Shown: piece by piece, positions 1 to 10,890 of the stretch
How positions within the stretch are numbered: the stretch's first letter is position 1
How the letters are laid out: every line of letters begins with the position of its first letter
Origin: Larix kaempferi
Lineage: Eukaryota; Streptophyta; Pinopsida; Pinales; Pinaceae
Reading direction: 5' to 3'
Length of the DNA: 64,000 nt
NCBI GenBank assembly: GCA_027924585.1
Contig: BSBM01000608.1
Span: forward strand, 8,062,501-8,126,500
Made by a program: the position numbers and the translations under genes
The notes under the pieces: generated by a model
The model's input: the letters and a program-made list of their open reading frames with translations, nothing else
Database searches by the model: none
Told to the model about the DNA's origin: nothing

Positions 1-3000
1 AGATTGTTGATATATCTACCTTACCATGGTCTCATCTTGTCTTGAGAGTGTCTGAGGAGGAAGTTATGGGTCTACCAAAACAGTGTCTCAGGCAGATTGC
101 TCCAGTTGAGGAAAATGCAAAAATTATTGAAGTATAAAATTACCAGTAAAAATTGCCTAAGTGACCTCAGTAAAATGCTCGCCATTTCCTGTGGTTGATG
201 TCTTAAAGTATTTTGAGAGTATGGGTCTCTAGACTATTGATTGGTGCATCCAACCATATAATTGGTTTGTCCAAAGAGTCTCTGTAGGTGAACATATTGA
301 TATGCCAAAAGTGCCTCCTAGCTTGATTTGCACTTCTCCAGAAAAATGCCCACCGAGGAGAGAGAAAGAAGTTTCAAAGGATGAAATCAGTCTGGATGGA
401 ATCACCTTGTTGGCCTCTATCCATTGGGTGTCTCACACTTCCAATTTGATGGAAAAAAAATCTCATGTTACCCTAGGTTTTGACAATTTTTTGTGCAAGT
501 GTTGAATTAGTAATTTAAAAAGCTAGTTTCAAATGCCCTCCAGATTATGTGTGTGTATCAAAAAATTTAAAGGGTGACATGGATATGTTCCTTGTTGAAG
601 TGGTTATCCCATGGGGGCTTCACTCAATAAACCGCTATCATAGCACGTTCGTTCGTGGCATATGAAACAATACCCCGAATTTCACTAAATATTGGAAAAT
701 GCCTTCCAAAATCGTTTTTTAACCCCCTCCCAATTTAAAAAAACCCCTATTTTCACTAGATATTGTATGTATCAATTTTTTCGTTAACATTTTTTATACC
801 CCTTTATATTTCTACCTAGTATATTGATATGATACCCCTCTTATGACCCCACATGCATTATACAATGCACCTTGCTTCTTTCAATGTATATTGTGGATGC
901 GCATTACTTCACCCACAATACAATTACTCAACCACATATCATTATGATTTGCAACATCTAATGGTCTAATGAAGAGATAAGAGATCACTTCTTGTATGTC
1001 ACTAGAGCCAATGCACATAGTATAACATTTAGATTACATGTTGCAGTTCTCCAATCGTTGACTAAGCCTGTTGTGGGATAGGTATCCAAGCCCCCAGGGC
1101 CTGTAACAAGCTCTAGGAGGCTGACTAAACCTCCCAAGTCCTGTACTAGGCATGAGTGGTTGGGTATTCAAGCCCCCAAGGCCTATCGAGGGCCTATAAC
1201 AGGCCTTGGAGGCTTAGAACCTCCCAAGGCTATTTGTAACAACTGGCTGAGTTCTATTGGCAATAATTGGTTGTCAATGACCACTATCTCTCGACTATGA
1301 TCGACTGGAAACCCACTTCAACACAAAACCCTTGGCCTCAAGCATGCCTCAAGATGCGATTTACATGCGTACTTGTAAGCCCGAACCTTGCCTCGACCCG
1401 ATTTCTCATCCGGTCGTGATCCCGCCATCTCCATTTGGTGGATATTTGTCAGCTTTCCCATATAAAAAAGACCCCAGAGTATTTTTGTATTGTTACATTA
1501 AATAAAAAACCCTTTGCCCCTTAATATATAAGCAATATAATTTTTAGGTTTTCATGAATATTTAATACCGCAATATGAATGAACGTGGTATTATATTGCC
1601 TTCTAGTGAAGCCCCCGTGGGTTATCCAACCATGCTTACATTTTTCCTTATGATGGTCACATTTGCAAGATATAAACTTGCCAAAGTGAGAAAAAACTTG
1701 TTTTGCATATTAAGAACAAGTGAAATTTGGCTGTGTGTTAAAATCATGAGGTTAAGTGGCCTCAGTAAAATGCTCGCAATAATTGATAGGTTAAGGAAAA
1801 TGCCCACCCCATGGTGTCATGTTGTAGCTTGTTGATTTGTCTACTTAACCATGGTCTCAGCTTATCTTGGGAGTGTCTGAGGAGGAAGTTATGGGTCTGC
1901 CAAAACAGTGTTTCAGGCACATTGCTCCGGTCCAGGAAAACGCAAAAAATGTTCAAGTATAAAATTACTGGTAAAAATGGTTGAGTGACCTCAGTAAAAT
2001 GCCCGCCATTTCCTATGGTTTATGTCTTAAATTATTTTTACGGTATGGATCTCTAGACTGTTGATTGTTGCATCCAACCATATCATTGGTTTGTCTAAAG
2101 AGTCTCTGTAGGTGAACATATTGATCTACCAAAAGTGCCTCCTAGCTTGATTTACACTCCTCCAGAAAAATGCACACTGAGGAGAGAGAAAGAAGTTTAA
2201 AAGGATGAAATTGGTCTGGATGGAATCACCTTGTTGGCCTCTATCCATTGGGTGTCTCACACTTCAAATTTGATGAAAATAAAAATCTCATGTTACCCTA
2301 GTGTTTGACAAATTTTAAGTGTTGAATTAGTAGTTTAAAAAGCTAGTTTCAAATGCCCGCTAGATGATTTGTGTGCTTCAAAAAATTTAAAGGGTGACAT
2401 GGATATGTTCCTTGTTGAAGTGGTTATCCAACCATGCTTTCAGTTTTCCTTGTGATCGTCACATGTGCATATATAAACCTTCCAAAGTGAGAAAAAACTT
2501 GTTTTGCATATTAAGAACAAGTGAAATTTGGCTAAGTGTTAAAATCACCAGGTTAAGGGGCCTCAAGAAAATGCCCGCCATAATTGATAGGTTAAGGTAA
2601 ATTCCTGCTGCATAGTGTCAGGCTGTAGTTTGTTGATTTTTCTACCTGACCATGGTCTCATCTTTTCTTGGGAATCTCTGAGGAGGAATTTATGGGTTTG
2701 CCAAAATAGTGTCTTAGGAAGATTGCTCCAGTCCAGGAAAATGCAAAAATTGTGTATTATAAAATTACTGGTAAAAATTCCTGAGAGAACTCAGTAAAAT
2801 TCCTGCCATTTCTTGTGGTTCATGTCTTAAACTATTTTGAGGGTATGGGAATCTAGACTGTTGATTTGTGCATCCAACCATATAATTGGTTTGTATAAAG
2901 AGTCTTTGTAGGTGAACATATTGATCTGCCAAAAGTGCCTCCTAGCTTGATTTGCACTGCTCCAGAAAAATGCCCACCGAGGAGAAAAATAAGTTTCAAA

Positions 3001-4440
3001 GGATGAAATCGGTCTGGATAGAATTACCTTGTTGGCCTCTATCCATTGGGTGTCTCACACTTCCATTCTGATGAAAAAAAAATCTCATGTTACCCTAGGG
3101 TTTCACAATTTTTTGTCCAAGTGTTGAATTATTAGTTTAAAAAGCTAGTTTCAAATGCCCACCAGACTATGTGTGTGTATCAAACAATTTAAAGGGTGAC
3201 ATGGATATTTTCCTTGTTTAAGTGATTATCCAACCATGCTTTCAGTTTTCTTTACGATGGTCACATGTGCAAGACATAAACCTGCCAAAGTGAGAAAAAA
3301 ATTGTTTTGCATATTAAGAACAAGTGAAATTTGGCTAAGTGTTAAAATCACCAGGTTAAGGGGCCTCAGGAAAATGCCCGCCATAATTGATAGGTTAAGG
3401 AAAATGCTCGCCACATAGTGTCAGGCTGTAGATTGTTGATTTTTCTACCTGAACATGGTCTCATCTTGTCTTGAGAGTGTCTAAGGATGAAGTTATGGGT
3501 CTGCCAAAACAATGTTTCAGGCAGATTGCTCCAGTCTAGGAAAATGCAAAAATTGTCTAAGTATAAAATTACTTGTAAAAATGCATGATTGACCTCGGTA
3601 AAATGTCTACCCTTTCCCGTGGTTGATGTCTTAAAATAGTTTGAGGGTATGGGTCTCTAGACTTTTGATTTTTACTTCCAAAAATATATTTGGTTTGTCC
3701 AAAGAGTCTCTGTAGGTGAACTTATTGATCTGCCAAGAGTGCCTCCTAGCTTTATTTGCACTGCTCCAGAAAAATGCCCACCGAGGAGAGAGAAATAAAT
3801 TTCAAAGGATGAAATCGGTTTGGATGGAATCACCTTGTTGGACTCTATCCATTGGGTGTCTCACGCTTCTATTCTGATGAAAAAAAATCTTATGTTACCC
3901 TAGGGTTTGACAAATTTTTGTCCAAGTTTTGAATTAGTAGTTTAAAAAGCTAGTTTCAAATGCCCGCCAGATGATGTGTGTTTATCAACAAATTTAAAGG
4001 GTGACATGGATCAGTTCCTTGTTGAAGTGGTTATCCAACCATGCTTTCAGCCTGCCTTATGATGGTCACATGTGTTCAAGATGTAAACCTGCCAATGTAA
4101 GAAAAAACTTGTTTTGCATATTAAGAACAAGTGAAATTTGGCTAAGTGTTAAAATCACGAGGGTAAGGGGTTATTTGGAAATGTTTGCCAGGAACTGTCC
4201 TTGTGGGGATAAATTCATCAATTGACATGAACTTGTTCCTTGTTGAAGTAGCTATTCAGTCATGGTTTTAGTTTACTTCATGATAGTCACATGTGCAAGA
4301 AATCAACCTGTCAAAGTAGGAAAAATAAAAAAAAATATTGTTTTTCATATTAAGAACAAAAGAAATTTGGTTGTGTTAAAATCACAAGGCTAGGGGACCA
4401 TTTGGAAATGTCCGCCATGAGGTGTCCTTGTGCTAATAAA
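1..4440. repeat. Tandem array of ~800-bp degenerate repeat
   Basis: Four copies of one unit can be lined up by eye. The landmark 'ttgttgat..tctacc' followed by 'catggtctcatctt' recurs near 5, 1831, 2631 and 3434. That gives spacings of about 813 (after removing the 610-1619 insertion and one 8-bp target copy), 800 and 803 bp. A second landmark, 'gggtgacatggat..gttcc', recurs near 571, 2392, 3197 and 3993. The last unit breaks down after about 4170, where a 220-bp sub-block is repeated once more (about 3997 and 4224). Short open frames inside are not conserved from unit to unit, so I do not call genes. Function and family are unknown; it may be a minisatellite or an internally repeated transposon part. 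The array probably extends left of the window. Confidence 0.85.
610..1619. mobile_element. hAT-like non-autonomous DNA transposon, 1,010 bp
   Basis: The ends are inverted repeats: CATGGGGGCTTCACT at 610-624 and AGTGAAGCCCCCGTG at 1605-1619, with weaker inverted similarity reaching about 45 bp inward. The 8-bp direct repeat ggttatcc flanks it at 602-609 and 1620-1627. The other tandem units carry the uninterrupted site, for example near 2422-2429 and 4029-4036, which acts as an internal empty-site control. An 8-bp target duplication and ends starting CAnnG are typical of the hAT superfamily. No transposase-like frame is present, so it would have to be mobilised in trans. The class is inferred from ends and target length only. 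Confidence 0.8.
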
Positions 4441-5378
4441 TTCATTAGTTGGCATGGGATTAACTAGGCTTGCAAAAATTACAAAATTACAATAGTTCTT
4501 ACTAAATGACTTGAATATCAGCATGCAATTCTCCAAAAGTCTATCTACAGAATGTAATTTTGTTCTCATCGGATGAAATAAAATTACGTTTTTTTTCCAA
4601 GGAAAAAAAAAATGAAATGAAAATATGAAACGGTAAAAAAACAGAGAATAACTCAACAAAAATTCCCTGGTACTTAGCCATTATTTTCAATGACAATAAC
4701 TCAGCAAAATTCCCTTGTATTTGCAAATATGAAATGAAAATATGAAACCGTAAAAAAACAAAGAACAATAAAACTCACATTTTCCAATTTGAATCACTAA
4801 AATAGGCCAAAAATTGAACCCTATTTTCAGGGTTGATTTTCAATATTTTTACACTAGCAATTTTTAGGATAAAGTTGAAAATATTGGATAGTGTAGCGGT
4901 GACTGTTAATACACATCATGTTCAACTCGTATCATTCAATTTGACTATGTAACGTTCTTACTAGCACATGAAGAATGTTTTTATTTCTGTGTTAGATTAA
5001 ATAATCTGAATTTAGTCCTTGGATAAAAAAGGTAAAACACCACTGATTTTTCCATCATAAATAAGCCTATTATATTTCAAGCCGAAATATAGTACATTAT
5101 TCAACAATCTGTAAATTGTTGTGTCAAAAGACCCCAAGCTTCTTCAGCAGACTGAAAGTCCAAAAAGATCAACACATCTAATCCTGGAGAAGCTACTATA
5201 GAACCAGAGTGCATGTGCATATAAAACAATTTAATGTAATAAATAAATAATTCATATATACTAAATGATATAATTCACCATACATATTACACCAAACAGT
5301 ATAAAAATTTATTAATGAAAGGAAAAATGTTTACAAATCCAAATGGGGTACACCAGTCCTCATACCTAATCCATAACA
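4441..5378. other. Intergenic, AT-rich, no gene seen
   Basis: No coding frame with recognisable content. There is a small local duplication: a block containing 'gaaatgaaaatatgaaac.gtaaaaaaaca' occurs near 4612 and again near 4728. The right part (about 5280-5378) lies downstream of the BAH-like pseudogene and may include its 3' UTR. Confidence 0.5.
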
Positions 5379-6866
5379 CTAATGGACAGGGTCCCATTGG
5401 TGTGAATCCCATGAAAAGTGTACTTGTACACGAGGCTGTAGGGTATTATACAAATAGAGAAATCTAAATTTTGGTCCCACTCTCCATTTACCAAGAGCCG
5501 GAGTCTGATCACTTGAGCCTGAAGTTAGCTGATATCTATCAGGAAAGGTTGGCCATGTATAGAAAACTGCCTCCTTAAGATTCTCATAGCCTTCTATGTT
5601 GAACTCCAGTGAATTATTCTTCTTTAAAATCCCGGGAGGTACAGAATGCATTGAAATTAGTTCAAAAGTAACCATGAAACTTTCATCTGAACAAGGAATT
5701 TCCACATAAGATTCACTACGTATAATGTTTTGAGACCTTATGTGATTGAAAACTTTGTAGGAAAGAAGATGAATATTGTGACGATGTACTCGATTGGGCT
5801 GCAATACTCCGATATATGATGGCAATGCATTGTGTGTTCCATATTCTTTAGATTTAGCTAATGTAGCATTCACAAATTCATTGTCACCTTTTGTTGCAAG
5901 AATATGAAAACAGGTGTGCTTATCATCATTCGTAGAAATAAACCGACAAAAAAACATTCTCCTTTTCGACTGCTACAGCCCCACCTTTTAATAGACTCAC
6001 AGTAAAGAAAACATCAACAATGCCTACAACACAACAGAATATAACATTAGATACTATCAATAATTTTTTCATATATGAGTTGAAGAATATATATTAAAAG
6101 ATACACATGTATACTCACCATCAATTATTTCAGTTGGTATCAATATAGCTTGTTTTGTGTAAAACACCTCATGTGGATACAAATTCACACCTTCAGGAAT
6201 ATAGTGGCCTCTACCAAAAACATCTACATTATTTTCAAATATTCTTACCCAACAAAATGTTCCACCAGTTGAAACATCTACTAGACAATCCAACACTTCT
6301 ACAGGATATGGAATTTTCAAAGACTCATCTTCAAACATACTAGGCAATTTTTCATAATAAATACGGACATACATGCCTGCCTTTATCATAAAATCAAATC
6401 GACTTGTGTTGCACACCAATAACCCATCCATTTGAATGAATTTATGTCTACCAATATTTACAAAACGACCATTTTGAGTCAATAGGGGAGTCACATCTAA
6501 ACAAGATCCCATATAAAACCATCGCTTGATGACTGCAGTGGAATGTTTTTTATGATTTTCATCTGGACCACTTGAAGATAATTGTGATTTTATTTCAGAA
6601 ATTGAAGGATTCTGCAACATAAGCTTTCCACTTTCATCTCCATACACCATTCGAATAGGCAGAACATCATCCATAGCATGTGTCCATGTGTCATTGGTAC
6701 TATCAGTGTAAAGAATTGGATCATCACCAGAAGGATCCAACAATGTCAACTCTACATTTTTTGTATGTGACTCATCTTTATCTTTGCAGATAACAATTTG
6801 TTTTAAACCATTTTCTCCTTTAAGAACAACAACTGTATCAAATTTTGGAGCCTTTCCCTTAACATA

Positions 6867-8348
6867 TGTCACGTACCCCATTTTGACCCTTGTAATATTT
6901 TGGGCTGTAATGTAAATATTGTATGCAACTTAATATAAATGCCCACAACTAGCTATGCAATGCAACAAGAGATGGGGGCATGATATTGCAAGGAATTGGG
7001 AGGGAAATATTTAAACCCTTGAGCCAATGAATTCAATCCAAGTGTCAATGAGAGAACCCATCAACCATCAACTACCCATGTTGACTTTGGTGCCCAATCA
7101 TTCATTTCTCCCAAGAGTTGGGTGAAGTAGTTAATGCCTTGGGGATTGGGGAGGTATGGCTATCCAAATTCGAGTATGGGCAAGCCACCCTCATGGAAAA
7201 ACGTGTTTCTCCTTCTTGGGCAAGAAAACACCCACGAATTGCCTTCCCAAGCTATTCTTCATAGTCAAACTTCACTCTCTCACATTTAGGGAGCTTGCTG
7301 GGCGTTTTTCTTGAAGCCTGCTAGGCGTTTTTAGCTTGTTGGGCATTTTTGGGAGTTTGTTGGGTGTTTTTCTTGAAGCTTGCTGGGCGTTTTTAGCTTG
7401 CTGGGCGTTTTTAGCTTGCTGGGCGTTTTTGGCTTGTTGGGGCGTTTTTGGCTTGTTGGGCATTTTTACGTGAAGCCTGTTGGGCGTTTTGGCTTGCTGG
7501 GGTTTTATCCTCCACGTTTTTACCATTTCCTGCATTTTCCCATGCCTGCAAACTCATTTTGGTTAGCACAGTGGCTGGGAGAAGAGATCCATGAATTGGG
7601 GGTTTAATGGAGGTCGTTTTTGCTCCTGGGTTGTCCCCAAACGTTTTCTGAAAACAAAATTTTCCTTTCCAGGGTTGTTTTCCCATTCCTCATTTCGTTT
7701 TTGGGTTGCCCACGTTTTCCCTTCACACCCAATACTTGATGTTTTTGTTGTTATGTGTACCCATGCCTAGTTTATGAGTTTCTGTGTGTAGGAGATTGTT
7801 GGGGTTGAAATGGGTTTCCATTGTTTTGGCTTGAACTTGAGTGGAAGCATCCACAATTGAAGAGGGTTCATATTTAGCCTGATAAACCCAGCAGTGGTCT
7901 GGCTTGGCTTAGATCCAAATGACTATTTGGTTGTTTGGCTGCGTATGAGTTTGAAATCCCCTTTTTCCTTGTAAATATCATGCCCAGCTCGGGGGTGGCC
8001 TTCGGACGGACTCAGTATATGCTGTCGAAGAGCCTACGGTTGGGTGGAACGTTGCAACGGCATAACTAGTTGTGTGGGACAATTGCACAACAAAGATAAG
8101 TGTTCTCTGTCTCTGTATTTTACTCCTGGCATGTTTAATTTGATCATTATCTTGATATTTTGTATGCATATAAAATGTGTGTGGGTGATTTGTTCATTTA
8201 TGCTTTGCATATTCAATTGAGTTGCATCTGCACATAATGGGTTTTTAATTGTGTGAATCAAATGAATGGGCTGATTTTTCATGAAAAATCCCATAGATCG
8301 GCATCATGTTCCCTCCCTTTCCTTAGATGGATGGGTGGGTTTGTGACA
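6867..8348 (+). mobile_element. Solo LTR inserted in coding sequence
   Basis: The element begins TGTCACGTACCCC and ends GTGACA, with the 5-bp direct repeat acata at 6862-6866 and 8349-8353. Deleting the LTR and one target copy joins the two halves of the minus-strand reading frame. The start resembles the E3 LTR (TGTAATACCCCCAATTTGACCC), and a block near 7980-8100 matches E3 (see 34680-34805). It is therefore a diverged relative of that family reduced by LTR-LTR recombination. No internal region remains. Confidence 0.85.
7285..7525. repeat. Short tandem repeat inside the solo LTR
   Basis: The unit 'agcttgctgggcgttttt' (18-24 bp) repeats about ten times with small changes. Open frames on both strands here (AKNAQQ repeats on minus) are a by-product of the repeat lacking stop codons and are not called as genes. 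Confidence 0.8.
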
Positions 8349-8787
8349 ACATACTACAGAGTTGATCGAGATCGGATTTTATAAGGTATATCCCTATCAT
8401 TAGGTTGGCTCTCAACATCATTACTGCTGGATACATCATCATCACTCCAACAGTCAGTTTTTGCAAGTCTATATAATTTTCGTGACTTTTGTCGCTGTAT
8501 AGACAATTGTTGCTTCATTTTTCGTCTCTTTTCTCGTTCAGCATCCTCTTTATCAAGTATTCGAAAAGCTTCTTCCACAACCTCTGTAGGCAATGAATTT
8601 TGTTCTTTATGTGGCAACAGATAAGGGTCTGTATTGAACATGATCAAATTTATAAGAAGTAAAATTCTGCAATCACGACAGGGAGCCAAAAAGGACAACA
8701 AAAGTTAGATGTGATCTCTTAATTGGAAAGCAAGACTGAAAAAATGGAGTATTTATAAAGGCATAATATTAATACTACATTTCTAAC

Positions 8788-8858
8788 CTTTGGTAAAAAC
8801 CTTCGATTTATTTTCCCCTTCCAACCAAGATTCTAGATTCGCATTCAGATGGTCCAAA
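8788..8858 (-). pseudogene. Possible upstream exon of the BAH-like pseudogene
   Basis: On the minus strand this 71-bp stretch has an acceptor-like TATATCAG before it and a donor AAG|GTTAGA after it, and one frame is open through it (…NANLESWLEGENK…). The phase does not join cleanly to the next candidate exon at 8668, so either the splice sites are wrong or there is another lesion. Weak call, based on splice signals only. Confidence 0.25.
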
Positions 8859-9935
8859 CTGATATATGCATCAAATAATAAAGGGTGAATTTAATTACTC
8901 TACATATATAGTATCTGATAAATCATTTTACAGACTGCTTAAATACAAAAATTGCAGGGTAAAAATGTAAATTATTTTAAGCACAAGAAACTGAAAAAAA
9001 AAATATTCTTACCAGTCGTATCACTACACCATCGATTTTGCTAAGAATATTTCAATGCGATCCGATTTGGTTTGATCAGATAGATGATGGGTTTAATCAA
9101 TTGGCCGATAAAAAACCCATCACTACATCAGTCGATCAACACAAAAAGTAAAAAAACTTATTGTCAGTCGGCCACTAAACCATCAATTTTTTCATCAGAT
9201 TTCAATGCAATCAAATTTGGTGTGATCGCAGACCTGTCGATGGGTTCGTATATTTTGTTCAAGGAAGGTAAGAATGTAAAAAAATTTAAGCACAAAAAAA
9301 ACTGAAAAACAAAAATACTTACCAGTCATATCACCACCCAAACGATTTTGCTCAGAGGATATCAACGCGGTATGATTTGGTTTGATCAGAGAGATGGCGT
9401 GTTGATGGTTCGAGCAGGGATGGATCTAAAAAAAGAACGAGTTCAAATATTTTGATCATGGTAATATATAAAACAAAATAAGTAATATTTGTAAGCAATA
9501 GAGGGTTCCTCTACAATGCATGTTTTGTAAGCAATATAATTTTTTTCTTTACTTACGATAGGCTCTGAAAAAAAAAAAAAAGTCTTCGAAAATATACAAC
9601 CTAGGGCACAAAAAACTGGAAAAAACACTCTTACCAATCCATCACTATAGCATAACCTGTCTTCATATGGTTTCAACACAATCCGGTTTGGTTTGATCAT
9701 AGACCGAGTGTGTTGACAGGCGCATGGATTTTGTTCGAGTAGGGTAGATTCAATACAGACAAATATTTGGTTTTTGGGTCTGGGTAAACCGGATATTTTG
9801 TGGAAAATCGAAAAATATGAGATTGGAGGGATTTTTCCATTGATACCCAATTTCAAAAATTTTGAATTAACCCCACATCGTAACGTTAGCCAAACTCCAC
9901 ATTGTTTCTTGTGCAACTGGAAAAAATTTCAGGGG
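8859..9935. repeat. Four degenerate copies of a ~150-bp motif block
   Basis: A block of the form 'cttaccagtc.tatcac..c.ccatcgattttgct' followed by 'atttggtttgatcag' recurs near 9012, 9160, 9318 and 9634, with variable spacing. It is preceded in several copies by 'gcacaagaaactgaaaaa'. No credible coding frame; identity unknown. The rest of the interval is AT-rich with nothing I recognise. Confidence 0.55.
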
Positions 9936-10890
9936 AAATAGGGGTTTGACAAAATACTTGATTAGTGGTGTTAATTAACTTTTAATTAATTTTTAATCAA
10001 TTTCTTATTTAGGATACATTTTCGGGGTGGTAATATCTTATGTATGCTCGAGGTGTCTGTGACTCTGGAGGTAGACCAAATCTGACTATTTGTCCCCTTA
10101 CTTGGTTTTTTCTATAATCCTAAGATGTGGACAAAGTGTTATTGAGTGCCAAGTGGATTGGAATCCATGAGTGGTATGGAGCACATAACTAGATGATGAG
10201 ACTAGTGGAGGTTGCATCGTCTTGGCAGATGAACGGGTTTGGGTGGTCTTCCTATGAACACACTGAATAGAACCTGGAGGAAGTTGAAACCTAATGGATT
10301 GTTAAGTAGTAAAGGGGTACCTTCTTGGTGTTGTATTGGGAGGGTATTATTGACCAAAGATATCTCAGTCTAATTGAGCTACCTGTAACTACAAGGAGAA
10401 TTTACTAGCTCAACATTTCCCTCCATTACCCTTACATCTCTATTCCCATTAGAGGTTGGCTTGTAATGAGAGGTAATTCTATGTGACTGTGGAAAACCTG
10501 TTAACCTAGTAGAGGTTGGATTGGCTATGGCCTTGTGCTTATTTGACTATGATTGATATTTGCATAGTTCCCCTTTTCTTAAGGAAATCATGCCCAACGC
10601 GGGAGTGGCCTCTTAGAAAAAATAGTATATGCTATATAGAGTGCCTATGGTTGGGTGAAACATTGCTATTGTGTAGTCAATTTCTTGGAGAAGCTACATT
10701 CAAGGTAAATGTTAATTGTTGTCTCATTGTTGTTATTCATTTCCATTGTATGAATGTTGATCAGAATTGATGAAGAGACATGTTGAAAATAGCTTGTGAA
10801 CACAAGTTGCTTAGTTAGAACTAATAATTATTCTTGTTATCTAGGTGTTGGATATGTGATATTGCACTTCATGAAATGCTTGCATATCGA
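9936..10890 (+). mobile_element. Degenerate LTR fragment cut by E1
   Basis: The segment 10590-10710 aligns with the conserved leader block of the solo LTR and E3 LTRs (tgcccaacgcgggagtgg … tatggttgggtgaaac). The left boundary could not be placed. The right end is truncated at 10890, where E1 begins. No coding content seen. Confidence 0.5.

Larger units (their letters stand above)
5379..8668 (-). pseudogene. Broken host-like gene with BAH-like module
   Basis: Reading on the minus strand, the coding sequence runs from about 8668 (after a TTGCAG acceptor) to 8354. It is interrupted by a solo LTR (6867-8348) and continues in the same frame at 6866-6119. The 95-bp intron 6024-6118 (GTGAGT donor, TTGTAG acceptor, phase 1) joins it to 6023-5379. 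The first part is acidic and basic-rich and probably helical (KEDAEREKRRKMKQQ). The middle, about 6450-6000, resembles a BAH domain: GMYVRIYYEK, then CWVRIFENN, HEVFYTKQ and IPTEIIDG in BAH order. That match is from memory of the fold pattern and is moderate at best. BAH domains read chromatin or serve as interfaces in chromatin proteins. Three lesions kill the gene: the LTR, an in-frame TAG at 8354-8356, and one extra base in a 7-A run (5948-5954) that shifts the frame. The C-terminal ~190 residues are not recognised. The ATG at 6881 lies inside the LTR and is not native. Confidence 0.65.

Noticed and set aside
6867-6881. ATG at 6881 as start of the BAH-like gene
   Set aside because: It lies inside the solo LTR; the native frame continues from 8354 across the insertion.
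7272-7686. Minus-strand frames with AKNAQQ repeats
   Set aside because: Generated by the short tandem repeat inside the solo LTR; both strands are open.
9443-9916. 157-codon minus frame
   Set aside because: Lies in degenerate AT-rich repeats; composition rich in F, Y, C and I and no motif.
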